Assembly (NCBI RefSeq): GCF_024349685.1
Contig: NZ_AP025944.1
Span: 4,780,001 to 4,844,000, forward strand
Reading direction: 5' to 3'
From: Pseudomonas sp. LRP2-20
GTDB lineage: Bacteria; Pseudomonadota; Gammaproteobacteria; Pseudomonadales; Pseudomonadaceae
DNA length: 64,000 bases
Both the position numbers and the translations under genes were made by a program. Below the pieces are notes generated by a model, which saw only the letters and a program-made list of their open reading frames with translations, was not told the DNA's origin and searched no databases. Within the stretch, counting starts at the first letter, position 1, and each line of letters opens with the position of its first letter. Below, one piece after another: positions 46,255-57,133 of the stretch.

Positions 46255-48705
46255 ATGCCCGCCTCTTCCGACCTCGCCAGTGCCTGGTTCAGCGCCCGCG
46301 GCTGGAAGCCTTTCGCCTTCCAGCGCCAGATATGGGCAGCGGTTGGGCGCGGTGAGTCCGGGCTGCTGCATGCCAGCACCGGAGCAGGCAAGACGTATGC
46401 AGTCTGGCTCGCGGCATTGCGCGCTTTCGCCAGGCCAGGCGACGGGCGCCAGCCCGCAGCACTGCAGGTGCTCTGGATCACCCCCATGCGCGCTCTGGCC
46501 GCAGATACCGCGCGCGCCCTGCAAACGCCATTGGATGAGCTTGGCCTGAACTGGACGGTCGGCGTGCGCAGTGGCGACACCGGCAGCGCCGAGCGCGCAC
46601 GCCAGGCCCGGCGCCTGCCCAGCACCCTGATCACCACGCCGGAAAGCCTGACCTTGCTACTGACTCGTGCACAAGCCCGTGATGACTTCGCCGGCCTGCG
46701 CCTGGTGGTGGTGGATGAATGGCATGAACTGCTCGGTAACAAGCGTGGCGTGCAACTGCAACTGGCCCTGGCACGCCTGCGCCGTTGGCATCCGGGCCTG
46801 ATGACCTGGGGCTTGTCGGCCACCCTCGGCAATCTGCCGCACGCCATCGACGTGCTGCTGCCGGGGGGTGGACAGTTGGTGAAAGGCCGCCAGGACAAAC
46901 AGCTGCTTGTTGACACCTTGCTGCCCGATGCCATCGAGCGCTTCCCCTGGGCCGGGCACATGGGCCTGAAGATGCTCGACCAGGTTGCCGATGAACTCGA
47001 CGCCAGCACCAGCAGCCTGGTGTTCACCAACACCCGTGCCCAGGCCGAACTCTGGTACCAGGCCTTGCTCGACGCCCGCCCCGATTGGGCCGGGCAGATC
47101 GCCTTGCACCATGCCTCACTGGCCCGGGCGAGCCGCGACTGGGTTGAGCAGAGCCTCAAGCAGGGCACGCTCAAGGCCGTCATCTGCACCTCCAGCCTGG
47201 ACCTGGGCGTGGACTTCCTGCCAGTCGAGCGGGTGCTGCAGATCGGCTCGGCCAAAGGCATAGCCCGCCTGATGCAGCGCGCCGGTCGCTCTGGCCATGC
47301 GCCGGGGCGCCGCTCGCGCGTCACTCTGGTACCGACCCATAGCCTGGAGCTGGTAGAAGCCGCCGCCGCCCGCGCCGCACTGACTGCCGGCCATATCGAA
47401 GCGCGCCACTCGCCGCGCCTGTGCATGGACGTGCTGGTTCAACACCTGGTCAGTATGGCGCTGGGCAGTGGCTTTCGCCCTGATGAACTGCTCGCGGAAG
47501 TCCGCAGCACCTGGGCATTCCGTGACCTGCTTGACAGCCAGTGGCAGTGGGCGCTGGACTTCGTCAATCACGGCGGCCATACACTGACGGCCTACCCCGA
47601 TTATCAGCGTGTCGAGGCGCACCCCGACGGAGTCTGGCGGGTGGCCAGCGAACGCCTCGCGCGTCGCCACCGCATGGGCATCGGCACCATCGTCAGCGAC
47701 GCCAGCTTGCAGCTCAAGTACTGGAGCAAGGGTGGCGGCGGCAAGCACCTGGGCAGTGTCGAGGAAGCCTTCATCGCCCGACTGCGCCCTGGCGATACCC
47801 TGGTATTCGGCGGCCGGGTGCTGGAGTTGGTACGGGTCGAAGGCATGACCGCCTATGTGCGCCGCAGCACCGCACGCAAGGCCGCCGTGGCGCGCTGGAA
47901 TGGCGGGCGCATGCCACTGTCCAGCGAACTGGCCGACGCGCTGGTCGGGCAACTCGATGCAGCCGCCCACGGGCATTACATTGGCCCGGAAATGCACGCC
48001 GTAAAGCCCCTGCTGGCCTTGCAGTCGCGGTGGTCGGCCTTGCCCACCAGCGGCACGCTGCTGGCCGAAACGCTGGAGTCGCGCCAGGGCTCGCACCTGT
48101 TTCTCTACCCCTTCGCCGGGCGCATGGCCAACCTGGGCCTGGCCAACCTGATCGCCTGGCGAGTGAGCCGGGTGCAGCCACTATCGGTATCCATCGCAGT
48201 GAACGACTATGGTTTCGAGCTGCTCAGCCCCGGCACCGTGGATTGGGCCAGCTGCCTGCCAGAAGCGCTGTCGGGCGAAAACCTGCTGGAGGACGTGCTG
48301 GCCAGCCTGAACGCTGGCGAAATGGCGCTCAGGCGCTTTCGAGAAATCGCCCAGATCGCCGGGCTGGTTTTCGGCGGCTACCCGGCCGCGCAGAAGAGCA
48401 CGCGGCAGATCCAGGCCTCCAGCGGGTTGTTCTACGAGGTGTTCCGCAAACATGATGCAGGCAACTTGCTGCTCGGCCAGGCGCGCGATGAAGTGCTGAG
48501 CGAAGAACTGGAGATCGAGCGCCTGCACCGCCAGTTGCTCAAGATGCGCGCCCTGCAACTGGACCTGCGCGCGCTGCAACGCCCTGGCCCGCTGGCCTTC
48601 GCCCTGCTGGTCGAGGGCATGCGCGAGACCCTGAGCACGGAAAAGTTGGCGGACCGCATTGCTCGAATGGTGGCCGACCTGGAAAAAGCGGCAAACCGGC
48701 CATGA
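46255..48705 (+). CDS. Ligase-associated Lhr-like DEXH helicase
   Basis: An 816-residue superfamily 2 helicase of the short Lhr type. Walker A is STGAGKT at 41-47; Walker B is [11 protein letters not shown], with the DEWH box typical of the ligase-associated form; motif III is GLSATLGN; motif VI is [24 protein letters not shown]. The C-terminal half contains the Lhr winged-helix and core region ([33 protein letters not shown]). It translocates 3'-5' on single strands by family. It overlaps pdeM by four bases. Confidence 0.93.
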   Translation: MPASSDLASAWFSARGWKPFAFQRQIWAAVGRGESGLLHASTGAGKTYAVWLAALRAFARPGDGRQPAALQVLWITPMRALAADTARALQTPLDELGLNWTVGVRSGDTGSAERARQARRLPSTLITTPESLTLLLTRAQARDDFAGLRLVVVDEWHELLGNKRGVQLQLALARLRRWHPGLMTWGLSATLGNLPHAIDVLLPGGGQLVKGRQDKQLLVDTLLPDAIERFPWAGHMGLKMLDQVADELDASTSSLVFTNTRAQAELWYQALLDARPDWAGQIALHHASLARASRDWVEQSLKQGTLKAVICTSSLDLGVDFLPVERVLQIGSAKGIARLMQRAGRSGHAPGRRSRVTLVPTHSLELVEAAAARAALTAGHIEARHSPRLCMDVLVQHLVSMALGSGFRPDELLAEVRSTWAFRDLLDSQWQWALDFVNHGGHTLTAYPDYQRVEAHPDGVWRVASERLARRHRMGIGTIVSDASLQLKYWSKGGGGKHLGSVEEAFIARLRPGDTLVFGGRVLELVRVEGMTAYVRRSTARKAAVARWNGGRMPLSSELADALVGQLDAAAHGHYIGPEMHAVKPLLALQSRWSALPTSGTLLAETLESRQGSHLFLYPFAGRMANLGLANLIAWRVSRVQPLSVSIAVNDYGFELLSPGTVDWASCLPEALSGENLLEDVLASLNAGEMALRRFREIAQIAGLVFGGYPAAQKSTRQIQASSGLFYEVFRKHDAGNLLLGQARDEVLSEELEIERLHRQLLKMRALQLDLRALQRPGPLAFALLVEGMRETLSTEKLADRIARMVADLEKAANRP

Positions 48706-49361
48706 ATACCTGTCTGCCTATCGAACACTGTGGCGAAACGCTCTGGCTGCTACCGGACAAGGCCATCTACTGGCCAGCCCGCCGCGCCTTGCTGGTGGCA
48801 GACGTGCATATCGGCAAGGCGGCCAGTTACCGAGCCTTGCATCAACCTGTTCCGCGCGGCACCACGGCCACCACCCTGGCACGCCTGGATGCGCTACTGA
48901 ACAGCCATGACTGCGAGCAGTTGATCATCCTCGGTGACTTTCTTCATGCGCGCGCTGCACATTCGCCGGACATCCTGGCCAGCCTGTACGCATGGAGAAA
49001 CCGCCATGAAACGCTGAAGGTAGTCCTGGTGCGCGGCAACCATGACCGCCACGCCGGTGATCCGCCTGTGGTTCTGGCTATCGAGGTAAAAGACGAGCCT
49101 TTGCTGCTGGAACCCTTCGCCCTGCAGCACGAACCCTTGCCACACCCCAGCCACCCTGTGCTGGCCGGGCATGTGCATCCGGTATACATGCTGCGAGGGC
49201 GGGCACGGCAACGGCTCAGGCTACCCTGCTTCCTGATCGATGCTCAGGTCAGCCTGCTGCCGGCATTCGGTGAATTCACCGGGGGATGGCTGGTCGAGCC
49301 AGGCCTGGGCGCCCGCGTTTTCCTTGCCGGCGGCGATCAGGTCTGGGCACTTGGCGACTGA
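48702..49361 (+). CDS. pdeM: Ligase-associated DNA damage response endonuclease PdeM
   Basis: A 219-residue calcineurin-like metallophosphoesterase. The metal motifs are in order: [14 protein letters not shown] (D, H), [11 protein letters not shown] (GD), [10 protein letters not shown] (GNHD), and [10 protein letters not shown] (GHVH). It is the fourth member of the Lhr/ligase/exonuclease cassette and is translationally coupled to the helicase gene. Family members act on DNA ends or cleave cyclic phosphates. Confidence 0.93.
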   Translation: MNTCLPIEHCGETLWLLPDKAIYWPARRALLVADVHIGKAASYRALHQPVPRGTTATTLARLDALLNSHDCEQLIILGDFLHARAAHSPDILASLYAWRNRHETLKVVLVRGNHDRHAGDPPVVLAIEVKDEPLLLEPFALQHEPLPHPSHPVLAGHVHPVYMLRGRARQRLRLPCFLIDAQVSLLPAFGEFTGGWLVEPGLGARVFLAGGDQVWALGD

Positions 49362-49589
49362 TCAGGCTACGGGAGAAGGCGGTGGCTCATCGGGAAGGGT
49401 GGGCTCACCTGGCTCCATCGGCGGATGTTCACCGGGCTCCGGCGGCTGCGGCGTATCGGGACCAGGCTGGTGCGGCACGCCGCCGGCTTGCATGGGCAGC
49501 GGATGCGCCAGCAGTGACCACGCCAGCAACCCGACCTGATTGGGCTGAAGTACAGCCAGCTTCGCACTGATTGCGGGGTTGAGTTTCAT
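49362..49589 (-). CDS. Small proline-rich protein
   Basis: A 75-residue protein. The first ~30 residues (MKLNPAISAKLAVLQPNQVGLLAWSLLA) are weakly hydrophobic and the rest is almost all Pro, Gly and Glu in PGPDTPQPPEPGEHPP-type sequence, certainly disordered. The ATG at 49589 has AGGAG upstream, which supports it as a real gene. The stop codon is directly adjacent to the convergent pdeM stop. Function unknown. Confidence 0.65.
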   Translation of the reverse strand: MKLNPAISAKLAVLQPNQVGLLAWSLLAHPLPMQAGGVPHQPGPDTPQPPEPGEHPPMEPGEPTLPDEPPPSPVA

Positions 49590-49687
49590 TGGCAGCTCCT
49601 GACAAGGGCCGACACGCTTCATACCTGTCGGCACTGTTCACAGCGTTGGAGTGCCATCAGGGAAACTAATTCCCCGCGCTCGTCGGA

Positions 49688-50254
49688 TCAGGTGCGCGGC
49701 AGGGTGACGCCGCGCTGCCCCTGGTACTTGCCGCCACGGTCCTTGTACGACACTTCGCACTCTTCATCGGACTCGAGGAACAGCATCTGCGCCACGCCTT
49801 CGTTGGCGTAGATCTTCGCCGGCAGCGTGGTGGTGTTGGAGAACTCCAGGGTCACGTGGCCTTCCCACTCCGGCTCGAGCGGGGTGACGTTGACGATGAT
49901 CCCGCAACGGGCATAGGTGCTTTTGCCCAGGCAGATGGTCAGCACGTTGCGCGGGATGCGGAAGTACTCGACGGTACGGGCCAGGGCGAAGGAGTTCGGC
50001 GGGATGATGCAGACGTCGCTCTTGACGTCGACGAAGCTGCCGGCGTCGAAGTTCTTCGGGTCGACGGTGGCCGAGTTGATGTTGGTGAACACCTTGAATT
50101 CATCGGCGCAGCGCACGTCGTAGCCGTAGCTGGAGACGCCGAAGGAGATGACCCGGCTGTCGTGCTCGCCGCGCACCTGGCGCTCGACGAACGGTTCGAT
50201 CATGCCGTGTTCCTGCGCCATGCGGCGAATCCACTTGTCCGATTTGATGCTCAT
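49688..50254 (-). CDS. dcd: dCTP deaminase
   Basis: A 188-residue enzyme that deaminates dCTP to dUTP, feeding dTMP synthesis. Conserved blocks are [95 protein letters not shown] (with the catalytic Glu in EGHVTLE), and [20 protein letters not shown]. Length is typical. It is divergent from cspA. Confidence 0.97.
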   Translation of the reverse strand: MSIKSDKWIRRMAQEHGMIEPFVERQVRGEHDSRVISFGVSSYGYDVRCADEFKVFTNINSATVDPKNFDAGSFVDVKSDVCIIPPNSFALARTVEYFRIPRNVLTICLGKSTYARCGIIVNVTPLEPEWEGHVTLEFSNTTTLPAKIYANEGVAQMLFLESDEECEVSYKDRGGKYQGQRGVTLPRT

Positions 50255-50581
50255 GGCGGGGTGTCCTGAAGAGTTGCGAGGGGAAAATCCAGACGCGCAT
50301 ATTACCGGTCCCGGCGCCTGGGTTAAAGTTCAATGCCACATCCCGCGCCGGACGGGGGCTGCAGCCGCCGTCGATCCGAATTTGCGTAAAGCGTTCACAG
50401 ACCATTGGCAGCTCGTGGAAAGTGGGGTAAGGTGGCGCCACTGTGCTGCACGTGACACCGAGAATCTCTAGTTTGATGCACGATCCTGATCGGCCCATCG
50501 CTGAATTTTCTGCTCTCTTTGCGCTCAGTCCCGGCCAGGGTTTTTCCTGACCGTTATCAAATTGTCCAAGGAGACAGAAAA
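50255..50581 (+). promoter_or_regulatory. Promoter and long leader region of cspA
   Basis: A 327-base gap between the divergent dcd and cspA genes. I find no gene. The last ~100 bases (from about 50490) become pyrimidine-rich and A/T-rich (TTTTCTGCTCTCTTTGCG; ATTGTCCAAGGAGACAG), as expected for a long structured cold-shock leader. The ribosome-binding site AAGGAGA is at 50569-50575. No convincing -10/-35 pair could be fixed by eye. Confidence 0.45.
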
Positions 50582-50791
50582 ATGTCCAACCGTCAATCCG
50601 GTGTTGTTAAGTGGTTCAACGATGAGAAAGGCTACGGCTTCATCACCCCTCAGTCGGGCGACGACCTGTTCGTGCACTTCAAAGCCATCCAAGCTGACGG
50701 CTTCAAAACCCTGAAAGAAGGCCAGGCTGTTACTTTCGTCGCTACCCGCGGCCAGAAAGGCATGCAGGCTGAAGAAGTTCAGATCGCCTAA
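50582..50791 (+). CDS. cspA: Cold-shock protein (CspA family)
   Basis: A 69-residue single OB-fold RNA chaperone. RNP1 is KGYGFITP and RNP2 is DLFVHFKAI; the N terminus [16 protein letters not shown] is typical. It binds single-stranded RNA and melts secondary structure. A strong AAGGAGA precedes the ATG, and a terminator follows 24 bases after the stop. It may be the capB-type gene of pseudomonads; the paralogue cannot be fixed here. Confidence 0.95.
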   Translation: MSNRQSGVVKWFNDEKGYGFITPQSGDDLFVHFKAIQADGFKTLKEGQAVTFVATRGQKGMQAEEVQIA

Positions 50792-50815
50792 GTCGATCTA
50801 AGCTTCCTAGCTTTC

Positions 50816-50847
50816 AAAAAAACCCGCCTTCTGGCGGGTTTTTTTAT
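50816..50847 (+). terminator. Intrinsic terminator of cspA
   Basis: AACCCGCC (50821-50828), loop TTCT, GGCGGGTT (50833-50840), followed by six further T residues and preceded by an A run. Confidence 0.95.
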
Positions 50848-50868
50848 GCCTGAGCGAAATACCGAGTC

Positions 50869-50965
50869 GCCTGCTTCGCGGGCAAGCCCGCTCCCACAGG
50901 GACTGCAAAAGGCTTGAAACCTACGCGATCCCTGTGGGAGCGGGTTTACCCGCGAAGAAACCAGC
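50869..50965. repeat. REP inverted pair (mixed type)
   Basis: The left arm (50869-50900) carries CGCGGGCAAGCCCGCTCCCACAGG; the right arm (50931-50965) is its inverse but reads GGGTTTACCCGCGAAGAAACC, so the loop-proximal residues differ. It lies between the cspA terminator and the 3' end of apbC. Confidence 0.88.
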
Positions 50966-50972
50966 GCGGTCT

Positions 50973-52067
50973 TCAGTCCTCGCTGATGGTAATGCTCGGC
51001 ATCGCCGGGGCCGCCGCTTCCTGCAGCACGATCCGTGCACCCACCTGACGGGCCAGCTCCTGGTAGACCATGGCAATCTGGCTTTCCGGCTCGGCGATCG
51101 CCGTCGGCTTGCCGCTGTCGGCCTGCTCACGGATCAGCATCGACAGCGGCAGCGAGGCCAGCAGGTCGACACCGTACTGCGCCGCCAGCTTCTCGCCACC
51201 GCCTTCACCGAACAGGTGCTCGGCATGGCCGCAGTTCGAGCAGATGTGCACGGCCATGTTCTCCACCACACCCAGCACCGGAATGTTGACCTTGCGGAAC
51301 ATCTCCACGCCCTTCTTGGCATCCAGCAGGGCCAGGTCCTGTGGCGTGGTGACGATGACCGAACCGGCCACCGGCACCTTCTGCGCCAGGGTCAGCTGGA
51401 TATCGCCGGTACCCGGCGGCATGTCGATGACCAGATAGTCCAGGTCATCCCAGGCAGTCTGGGTCACCAGCTGCAGCAATGCACCGGACACCATCGGCCC
51501 ACGCCAGACCATCGGCGTGTTGTCATCGGTGAGGAACGCCATGGACATCACTTCCACGCCATGGGCCTTGATCGGCACGAACCACTTCTGTTCGCGGATC
51601 TGCGGGCGGGTGCCCTCGGCGATACCGAACATCACGCCCTGGCTGGGGCCATAGATGTCGGCATCGAGAATGCCCACGCGGGCACCTTCACGGGCCAGGG
51701 CCAAGGCCAGGTTGGCGGCGGTGGTCGACTTGCCGACCCCGCCCTTGCCCGAGGCAACGGCAATGATGTTCTTGACGTTGGCCATGGCCGGCACCTGGGC
51801 CTGGGCCTTGTGCGCGGCCACCACGCAGTCGATCGACACCTGGGCCGAACTGACGCCGTCGAGATTCTCGATCGCGGTCTGCAGCACCTGGGCCCAGCCG
51901 TTCTTGAACAGGCCGGCGGCATAGCCCAGCTGCAACTGCACAGCAACCTGACCGCTCTGGATGTCGATGGCGCGCACGCAACCGGCGCTGACCGGGTCCT
52001 GGTTCAGGTAGGGGTCGGTGTACTGGCGAAGCACGCCTTCGACGGCGGCACGGGTGACGGCACTCAT
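50973..52067 (-). CDS. apbC: Iron-sulphur cluster carrier ATPase ApbC/Mrp
   Basis: A 364-residue P-loop ATPase that carries Fe-S clusters. An N-terminal DUF59-like domain (residues 1-90, [17 protein letters not shown]) is followed by the deviant Walker [35 protein letters not shown], and the cluster-binding CxxC motif in [15 protein letters not shown]. The ATG at 52067 has GGGAG upstream. Divergent from metG, the usual arrangement in gammaproteobacteria. Confidence 0.95.
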   Translation of the reverse strand: MSAVTRAAVEGVLRQYTDPYLNQDPVSAGCVRAIDIQSGQVAVQLQLGYAAGLFKNGWAQVLQTAIENLDGVSSAQVSIDCVVAAHKAQAQVPAMANVKNIIAVASGKGGVGKSTTAANLALALAREGARVGILDADIYGPSQGVMFGIAEGTRPQIREQKWFVPIKAHGVEVMSMAFLTDDNTPMVWRGPMVSGALLQLVTQTAWDDLDYLVIDMPPGTGDIQLTLAQKVPVAGSVIVTTPQDLALLDAKKGVEMFRKVNIPVLGVVENMAVHICSNCGHAEHLFGEGGGEKLAAQYGVDLLASLPLSMLIREQADSGKPTAIAEPESQIAMVYQELARQVGARIVLQEAAAPAMPSITISED

Positions 52068-52223
52068 GGACACTCCCATTGGCAAACTGAGTACGAAACA
52101 GACGCCTATCCTAACCCGTCAATCGTCAGCAGATGCGTGCTTGGGGTGAAATATCTTCGCCGGCCCTTTATAGTGGCCGATCACCCTCATTTTTACCCGA
52201 GCCAGATAAGTAGCCGAGCCACC

Positions 52224-54263
52224 ATGTCCGAGCCACGTCAGATTCTCGTTACCAGCGCCCTGCCCTATGCCAATGGATCCATCCACCTTGGCCATATGCT
52301 GGAGTACATCCAGACGGACATGTGGGTGCGCTTCCAGAAGCTGCGCGGCAACCAGTGCATCTACGTCTGCGCCGACGATGCACACGGTTCGGCCATCATG
52401 TTGCGTGCCGAGAAAGAAGGCATCACCCCGGAGCAACTGATCGCCAATGTCCAGGCCGAGCACAGCGGCGACTTCGCCGACTTCCTGGTTGACTTCGACA
52501 ACTTCCACTCCACCCACAGTGACGAAAACCGTGAGCTGTCGGGCCTGATCTACGGGCGCCTGCGTGACGCCGGGCACATCGCTACCCGTTCGGTGACCCA
52601 GTACTTCGACCCTGAGAAAGGCATGTTCCTCGCCGACCGCTTCATCAAGGGCACCTGCCCGAAATGTGCGGCTGAAGACCAGTACGGCGACAACTGCGAG
52701 AAATGCGGTGCCACCTATGCCCCGACCGAACTGAAGAACCCCAAGTCGGCGATCTCCGGTGCCACCCCGGTACTGCGCGATTCCCAGCATTTCTTCTTCA
52801 AGCTGCCAGACTTCCAGGCCATGCTGCAGCAGTGGACCCGCAGCGGCGCCTTGCAGGACGCAGTGGCCAACAAGCTCGCCGAATGGCTGGATTCCGGCCT
52901 GCAGGAGTGGGACATCTCGCGTGATGCGCCGTACTTCGGCTTCGAAATTCCGGGCGAGCCAGGCAAGTACTTCTACGTCTGGCTGGATGCGCCGATCGGC
53001 TACATGGCCAGCTTCAAGAACCTCTGCGCACGCCGCCCGGAGCTGGACTTCGACGCGTTCTGGAACAAAGACTCCAAGGCCGAGCTGTACCACTTCATCG
53101 GCAAGGACATCGTCAACTTCCACGCCCTGTTCTGGCCAGCCATGCTCGAAGGCGCCGGCTTGCGCAAACCGACCGCGGTCAACGTGCACGGTTACCTGAC
53201 CGTCAACGGCGCCAAGATGTCGAAGTCGCGTGGCACCTTCATCAAGGCCCGCACCTACCTGGACCACCTGCAGCCGGAATACCTGCGCTACTACTACGCC
53301 GCCAAGCTTGGCCGTGGCGTCGATGACCTCGACCTGAACCTCGAGGACTTCGTGCAGAAGGTCAACTCCGACCTGGTCGGCAAAGTGGTCAACATCGCCA
53401 GCCGTTGCGCCGGCTTCATCCACAAGGGCAATGCGGGCGTTATGGTCGCTGGCGACGCTGCGCCGGAGCTGACCGAGGCCTTCCTCGCTGCCGCCCCGTC
53501 GATCGCCGAGGCTTATGAAGGCCGCGACTTCGGCCGTGCCATGCGCGAAATCATGGCCCTGGCCGATCGTGCCAACGCCTGGATCGCCGACAAGGCGCCC
53601 TGGTCGCTGGCCAAGCAGGAAGGCAAGCAGGATGAAGTCCAGGCCATCTGCGCCCAGGGCATCAACCTGTTCCGCCAGCTGGTGATCTTCCTCAAGCCGG
53701 TGCTGCCGCTGCTCGCCGCTGATGCCGAGGCGTTCCTCAACGTCGCCCCGCTGACCTGGAACGACCATCAGTCGCGCCTGGAAAACCACCAGCTGAACCC
53801 GTTCAAGGCACTGATGAGCCGTATCGAACCGGCCAAGGTCGAAGCCATGGTCGCCGCCAGCAAGGAAGACCTGCTGGCCGCCGAAGCCCAGGCGCCCGCC
53901 GGCAATGGCGAGCTGGCCAAGGACCCGCTGTCGGCCGAGATCGAGTTCGACACCTTTGCTGCCGTCGACCTGCGCGTCGCACTGATCGTCAAGGCCGAAG
54001 CCGTGCCCGGCGCCGACAAGCTGCTGCAGCTGACCCTGGATATCGGTGACGAGCGCCGTAACGTGTTCTCCGGCATCAAGTCGGCATACCCGGACCCATC
54101 CAAGCTGGAAGGCCGCCTGACCATGATGGTGGCTAACCTCAAGCCGCGGAAAATGCGCTTCGGCATGTCCGAGGGCATGGTCATGGCGGCCGGCCCTGGC
54201 GGCGAAGAGATCTACCTGCTCAGCCCTGACAGCGGCGCCAAGCCAGGTCAGCGTATCAAGTAA
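52224..54263 (+). CDS. metG: Methionyl-tRNA synthetase
   Basis: A 679-residue class I synthetase that charges tRNA-Met. HIGH-like HLGH lies in [20 protein letters not shown]; the zinc knuckle has [23 protein letters not shown] is in [15 protein letters not shown]. The C-terminal domain ([37 protein letters not shown]) is the EMAP-like dimerisation/tRNA-binding module. The frame is open far upstream, but [18 protein letters not shown] at 52224 is the family start. Confidence 0.98.
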   Translation: MSEPRQILVTSALPYANGSIHLGHMLEYIQTDMWVRFQKLRGNQCIYVCADDAHGSAIMLRAEKEGITPEQLIANVQAEHSGDFADFLVDFDNFHSTHSDENRELSGLIYGRLRDAGHIATRSVTQYFDPEKGMFLADRFIKGTCPKCAAEDQYGDNCEKCGATYAPTELKNPKSAISGATPVLRDSQHFFFKLPDFQAMLQQWTRSGALQDAVANKLAEWLDSGLQEWDISRDAPYFGFEIPGEPGKYFYVWLDAPIGYMASFKNLCARRPELDFDAFWNKDSKAELYHFIGKDIVNFHALFWPAMLEGAGLRKPTAVNVHGYLTVNGAKMSKSRGTFIKARTYLDHLQPEYLRYYYAAKLGRGVDDLDLNLEDFVQKVNSDLVGKVVNIASRCAGFIHKGNAGVMVAGDAAPELTEAFLAAAPSIAEAYEGRDFGRAMREIMALADRANAWIADKAPWSLAKQEGKQDEVQAICAQGINLFRQLVIFLKPVLPLLAADAEAFLNVAPLTWNDHQSRLENHQLNPFKALMSRIEPAKVEAMVAASKEDLLAAEAQAPAGNGELAKDPLSAEIEFDTFAAVDLRVALIVKAEAVPGADKLLQLTLDIGDERRNVFSGIKSAYPDPSKLEGRLTMMVANLKPRKMRFGMSEGMVMAAGPGGEEIYLLSPDSGAKPGQRIK

Positions 54264-54270
54264 TCCCTCC

Positions 54271-54294
54271 TGCCCCGGCCTCACCGCCGGGGCA
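54271..54294 (+). terminator. Hairpin after metG
   Basis: TGCCCCGGC (54271-54279) pairs with GCCGGGGCA (54286-54294) around CTCACC. There is no T-run, so termination is only possible, 7 bases after the metG stop. Confidence 0.5.
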
Positions 54295-54353
54295 ATGCCA
54301 TCTGCTGGGCCAATGCCGGACGATCCGGGCGATTCCCGGCTATCGTCATTCAC

Positions 54354-54902
54354 ATGAACGATTACATGCTGATCCTGGCCAGCGCTGCGCTGGTCAGCCA
54401 CCTGCTCTTGCAACAACAGCCGTTGAGCCGGATGCGCCTGCACGTGTGCGGCCTGGCAAGCGCCTTGTCGATCGCACTCGGGGTAGCCGGCGGGCAAGTG
54501 CTCGAACGGCTGGTCGTAGCGCCCTGGCAGATACAGGACCTGCGCCTGTTCCTGCTGCTGCCCTGGCTGGGGTTGCTGGCATGGGGCGTGCCGCAGGTGC
54601 TGGCAAGGCTACGCCCGCAGTGGCCCACCGGGCACCTTGCGCTGCCATTGCTGGGCAATGCATTGCTGCTGGGCCTTGCACTGCAAGCGGCAGGCGATAA
54701 CGCCACGGTGCTTGCCACGTTGCGCACAGCGATAGTGGCCGGCCTGGGCTTCTGGCTTGCACTGGCGCTGTTCGATGACCTGCACCAGCGCAGCCAGCAG
54801 GCTGAAGTGCCGGCTGCGCTGCGCGGCCTGCCCATTACATTGATCGGTACGGGGGTCATGGCCCTGGCGTTCTCGGGATTCAACGGACTATTCACGCAAT
54901 GA
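54354..54902 (+). CDS. rnfA: RnfA-like membrane subunit lacking Fe-S cysteines
   Basis: A 182-residue protein with about six helices. It aligns end to end with Rnf[20 protein letters not shown] at the start and [30 protein letters not shown] at the end (E. coli RsxA [29 protein letters not shown]). The two cysteines that bind the intramembrane [2Fe-2S] cluster are missing: position 26 is Arg where RsxA has LGLCPFMG, and LLGNALLLG replaces TTNCAVLG. It overlaps rnfB by four bases. First gene of the reduced rnf cluster. Confidence 0.82.
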   Translation: MNDYMLILASAALVSHLLLQQQPLSRMRLHVCGLASALSIALGVAGGQVLERLVVAPWQIQDLRLFLLLPWLGLLAWGVPQVLARLRPQWPTGHLALPLLGNALLLGLALQAAGDNATVLATLRTAIVAGLGFWLALALFDDLHQRSQQAEVPAALRGLPITLIGTGVMALAFSGFNGLFTQ

Positions 54903-55576
54903 ACTTGATTCAACGCATCGACGCCCTGCTACCGCAGACCCAATGCGGCAAATGTGGCCACAATGGTTGCCGGCCCTACGCCGAAGGCCTGGCAGCGGGC
55001 GAAGCGATCAACAAGTGCCCGCCTGGCGGCAGCGAAACCATCGCCGCCCTGGCCGCACTGCTCAAGGTGCCGCTGCTTGACCCTGACCCGCAGCGTGGCA
55101 GCGCACCGCCCCAGGTGGCCTTTATTCGCGAAGCCGAGTGCATCGGTTGCACCAAATGCATCCAGGTTTGCCCGGTGGATGCCATCATCGGCGCCGCCAA
55201 GCTGATGCACACGGTCATCGCCAGCGAATGCACCGGCTGTGACCTTTGCCTGGCTCCTTGCCCGGTCGACTGCATCGACATGCAGCCACTGCCGGCGACG
55301 GTGGTACCGATTGTCAGCGGCCTTGCCCATACCCCCGAACAACTGCTGGCCCGCCGCCAGCGCCGTGATCATGCGCGCCAGCGCCACGAACAGCGCAGCG
55401 CCCGCCTGCAACGCGATGTGGCGCGCCGGGAAGCGCAACGCCTGGCACGTACGGCAGATGCCGCAAAAGGCGCGGCAGACCCGATCAAGGCTGCCCTCGA
55501 GCGGATCAAGGCGCAAAAAACCGCCGCTGCCGATGCTGCGCACACAGCGGCCGGGCACGACCATGGCAAGCCCTGA
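54899..55576 (+). CDS. rnfB: RnfB-like ferredoxin subunit, no membrane anchor, extended tail
   Basis: A 225-residue iron-sulphur protein. Cys16, 19, 24 and 40 (CGKCGHNGC and NKCPPGG) form the Rnf-type cluster motif. Two [4Fe-4S] ferredoxin motifs follow: C81-C84-C87-C91 ([12 protein letters not shown]) and C111-C114-C117-C121 ([12 protein letters not shown]). The usual N-terminal membrane helix is absent, as the protein starts directly at [11 protein letters not shown]. The last ~80 residues are a basic, Arg/Ala-rich helix with [13 protein letters not shown], resembling the C-terminal repeats of RnfC. It overlaps rnfD by 14 bases. Confidence 0.92.
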   Translation: MNLIQRIDALLPQTQCGKCGHNGCRPYAEGLAAGEAINKCPPGGSETIAALAALLKVPLLDPDPQRGSAPPQVAFIREAECIGCTKCIQVCPVDAIIGAAKLMHTVIASECTGCDLCLAPCPVDCIDMQPLPATVVPIVSGLAHTPEQLLARRQRRDHARQRHEQRSARLQRDVARREAQRLARTADAAKGAADPIKAALERIKAQKTAAADAAHTAAGHDHGKP

Positions 55577-56534
55577 TCCACGCTTGCGCAAGGCCATGGG
55601 CCTGGTGCTGCTGGCCTGCCTACCCGGTTTGCTCGCGGTGTTCTGGACGCAGGGCTGGGGGGTGCTGTCAAGCCTGTTGCTGTGCGCCAGTAGTGCATTG
55701 AGTTGCGAAGCGGCCCTGCTGGCCGTGCGTCGCCAGCCTGTTCTACCGGCATTGAACGACGGCAGTGCCCTGGTGACTGCCGTACTGCTGGCCATCGCCC
55801 TGCCTGTAGCGGCACCCTGGTGGTTGCCAGTGACAGCCGCAGGCATCGCCATCGGCGTCGGCAAGCAGGCCTTTGGCGGAGTGGGCCGCAACCTGTTCAA
55901 CCCGGCGATGGTCGGTTACGCCTTTGTGCTGCTCAACTTTCCGCTGCAGATGAACCATTGGCCCAGCCAGCCTCTCGGTTTTATCGACAGCCTTCAGCTG
56001 GTGTCTGGCAGTAGCCCCCAGATCGATGCCTGGGCGGGGCCGACCATTCTCGACGGCCTGCGCCACAACCGCAGCCTGACCCTCGACGAGCTGTTCGCCA
56101 GCCACCCCGGGTTTGGCAGCATTGGCGGCCGCAGCAGCGAGTGGGTCAACCTGGCACTGCTGTTCGGCGGGCTGTTTCTGATGCTGCGCAAGGTCATCAG
56201 CTGGCATGCCCCGGCGGGCCTGCTGAGCGGCCTGTTCCTGTTCAGCCTGCTGGCCTGGAATGGCTCCGGTTCGGATTCTAACGGCTCACCACTGCTGCAT
56301 CTGTTCAGCGGCTCGACCATGCTGGCGGCATTCTTCATCGCCACGGAGCCGGTTTCCGGCCCCAAGGCCAACCTGGCCAGGCTGCTGTTCGGCTTTGGCG
56401 CAGGCGCGCTGATCTACCTGATTCGGACCTGGGGCAGTTACCCGGATGGCACGGCTTTCGCCATCCTGCTGATGAACCTGGCGGCGCCCGCCCTGGATCG
56501 GTTCGCCTTGCGGCGCCAGCAGGCCTTGCCATGA
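55563..56534 (+). CDS. rnfD: RnfD membrane flavoprotein subunit
   Basis: A 323-residue inner-membrane subunit of the RnfD/NqrB family with about nine helices. The conserved block [28 protein letters not shown] is clear. FMN should attach to Thr161 in [13 protein letters not shown], where typical family members read SGATPLD, so the motif is a variant. ATEPVSGP near the end is also conserved. The gene order goes straight from rnfB to rnfD; rnfC, normally between them, is absent. Confidence 0.92.
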   Translation: MASPDPRLRKAMGLVLLACLPGLLAVFWTQGWGVLSSLLLCASSALSCEAALLAVRRQPVLPALNDGSALVTAVLLAIALPVAAPWWLPVTAAGIAIGVGKQAFGGVGRNLFNPAMVGYAFVLLNFPLQMNHWPSQPLGFIDSLQLVSGSSPQIDAWAGPTILDGLRHNRSLTLDELFASHPGFGSIGGRSSEWVNLALLFGGLFLMLRKVISWHAPAGLLSGLFLFSLLAWNGSGSDSNGSPLLHLFSGSTMLAAFFIATEPVSGPKANLARLLFGFGAGALIYLIRTWGSYPDGTAFAILLMNLAAPALDRFALRRQQALP

Positions 56535-57133
56535 TCACGCCCGTTCGCAGCACGTTGCTGCTACTTGCCATCGGTGGATCGGCTGTAGCGGTGACGTTGG
56601 CCTGGCAGCACTGGACCCGCCCCACCATCGCCGATGCCGAGCGGCAGTTGCAAGCCAGCCAGTTCCTCGCGGCCCTGCCAGCGCAAAGCTACGACAATCA
56701 CCCGCTGGACAGTGCGTTGCCATTGCCAGCCGACCAACCACAGCACAGCACGGTACTCGCTGCCTATCGCGCAACCCACGGTACCTCGCCAACTGCCATC
56801 GTGCTGGTGAGCCAGGTACAGGGCTATGCCGGCCCTATCAGGCTGAGCATTGCCATCGACGCCGATGGCCGCCTGATTGGTACCCGGGTGGTCGAGCAGC
56901 AGGAAAGCCCTGGGCTGGGCGGCCGGATTGCCGATCCGCAACTTGGCTGGCTGGCGCAGTTTGCCAAGCATGACCTTGCCGATCGCTGGGCGATCCGGCG
57001 CGACCAGGGCGACTTCGACCAGTTGGCCGGGGCGACCGTTACTTCCCGGGCAGTCATCCAAGCCCAGCAGGAAGCCTTGCGCTATTTTGACCGGCATCGC
57101 AGCGAACTGCTCGGAGCACCCGGCCATGAATAG
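56531..57133 (+). CDS. rnfG: RnfG FMN-binding subunit
   Basis: A 200-residue protein with an N-terminal anchor helix (STLLLLAIGGSAVAVTLAW) and a periplasmic FMN-binding domain. VQGYAGPIRLSIAIDADGRLIGTRVVEQQESPGLGGRI is the conserved RnfG core. FMN should be bound covalently at Thr171 in LAGATVTSRAV (family motif SGATxT). It overlaps both neighbours (4 bases with rnfD, 8 with rnfE). Confidence 0.93.
   Translation: MITPVRSTLLLLAIGGSAVAVTLAWQHWTRPTIADAERQLQASQFLAALPAQSYDNHPLDSALPLPADQPQHSTVLAAYRATHGTSPTAIVLVSQVQGYAGPIRLSIAIDADGRLIGTRVVEQQESPGLGGRIADPQLGWLAQFAKHDLADRWAIRRDQGDFDQLAGATVTSRAVIQAQQEALRYFDRHRSELLGAPGHE

Noticed and set aside
50934..52223. 430-codon N-terminal extension of the metG frame
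   Set aside because: It lies antisense to apbC and a REP; the MetRS family start and catalytic HLGH region begin at 52224.
52119..54497. A 792-codon open frame on the minus strand opposite metG
   Set aside because: It is antisense to a certain metG gene, is low in recognisable motifs, and is typical of shadow frames in GC-rich Pseudomonas DNA.
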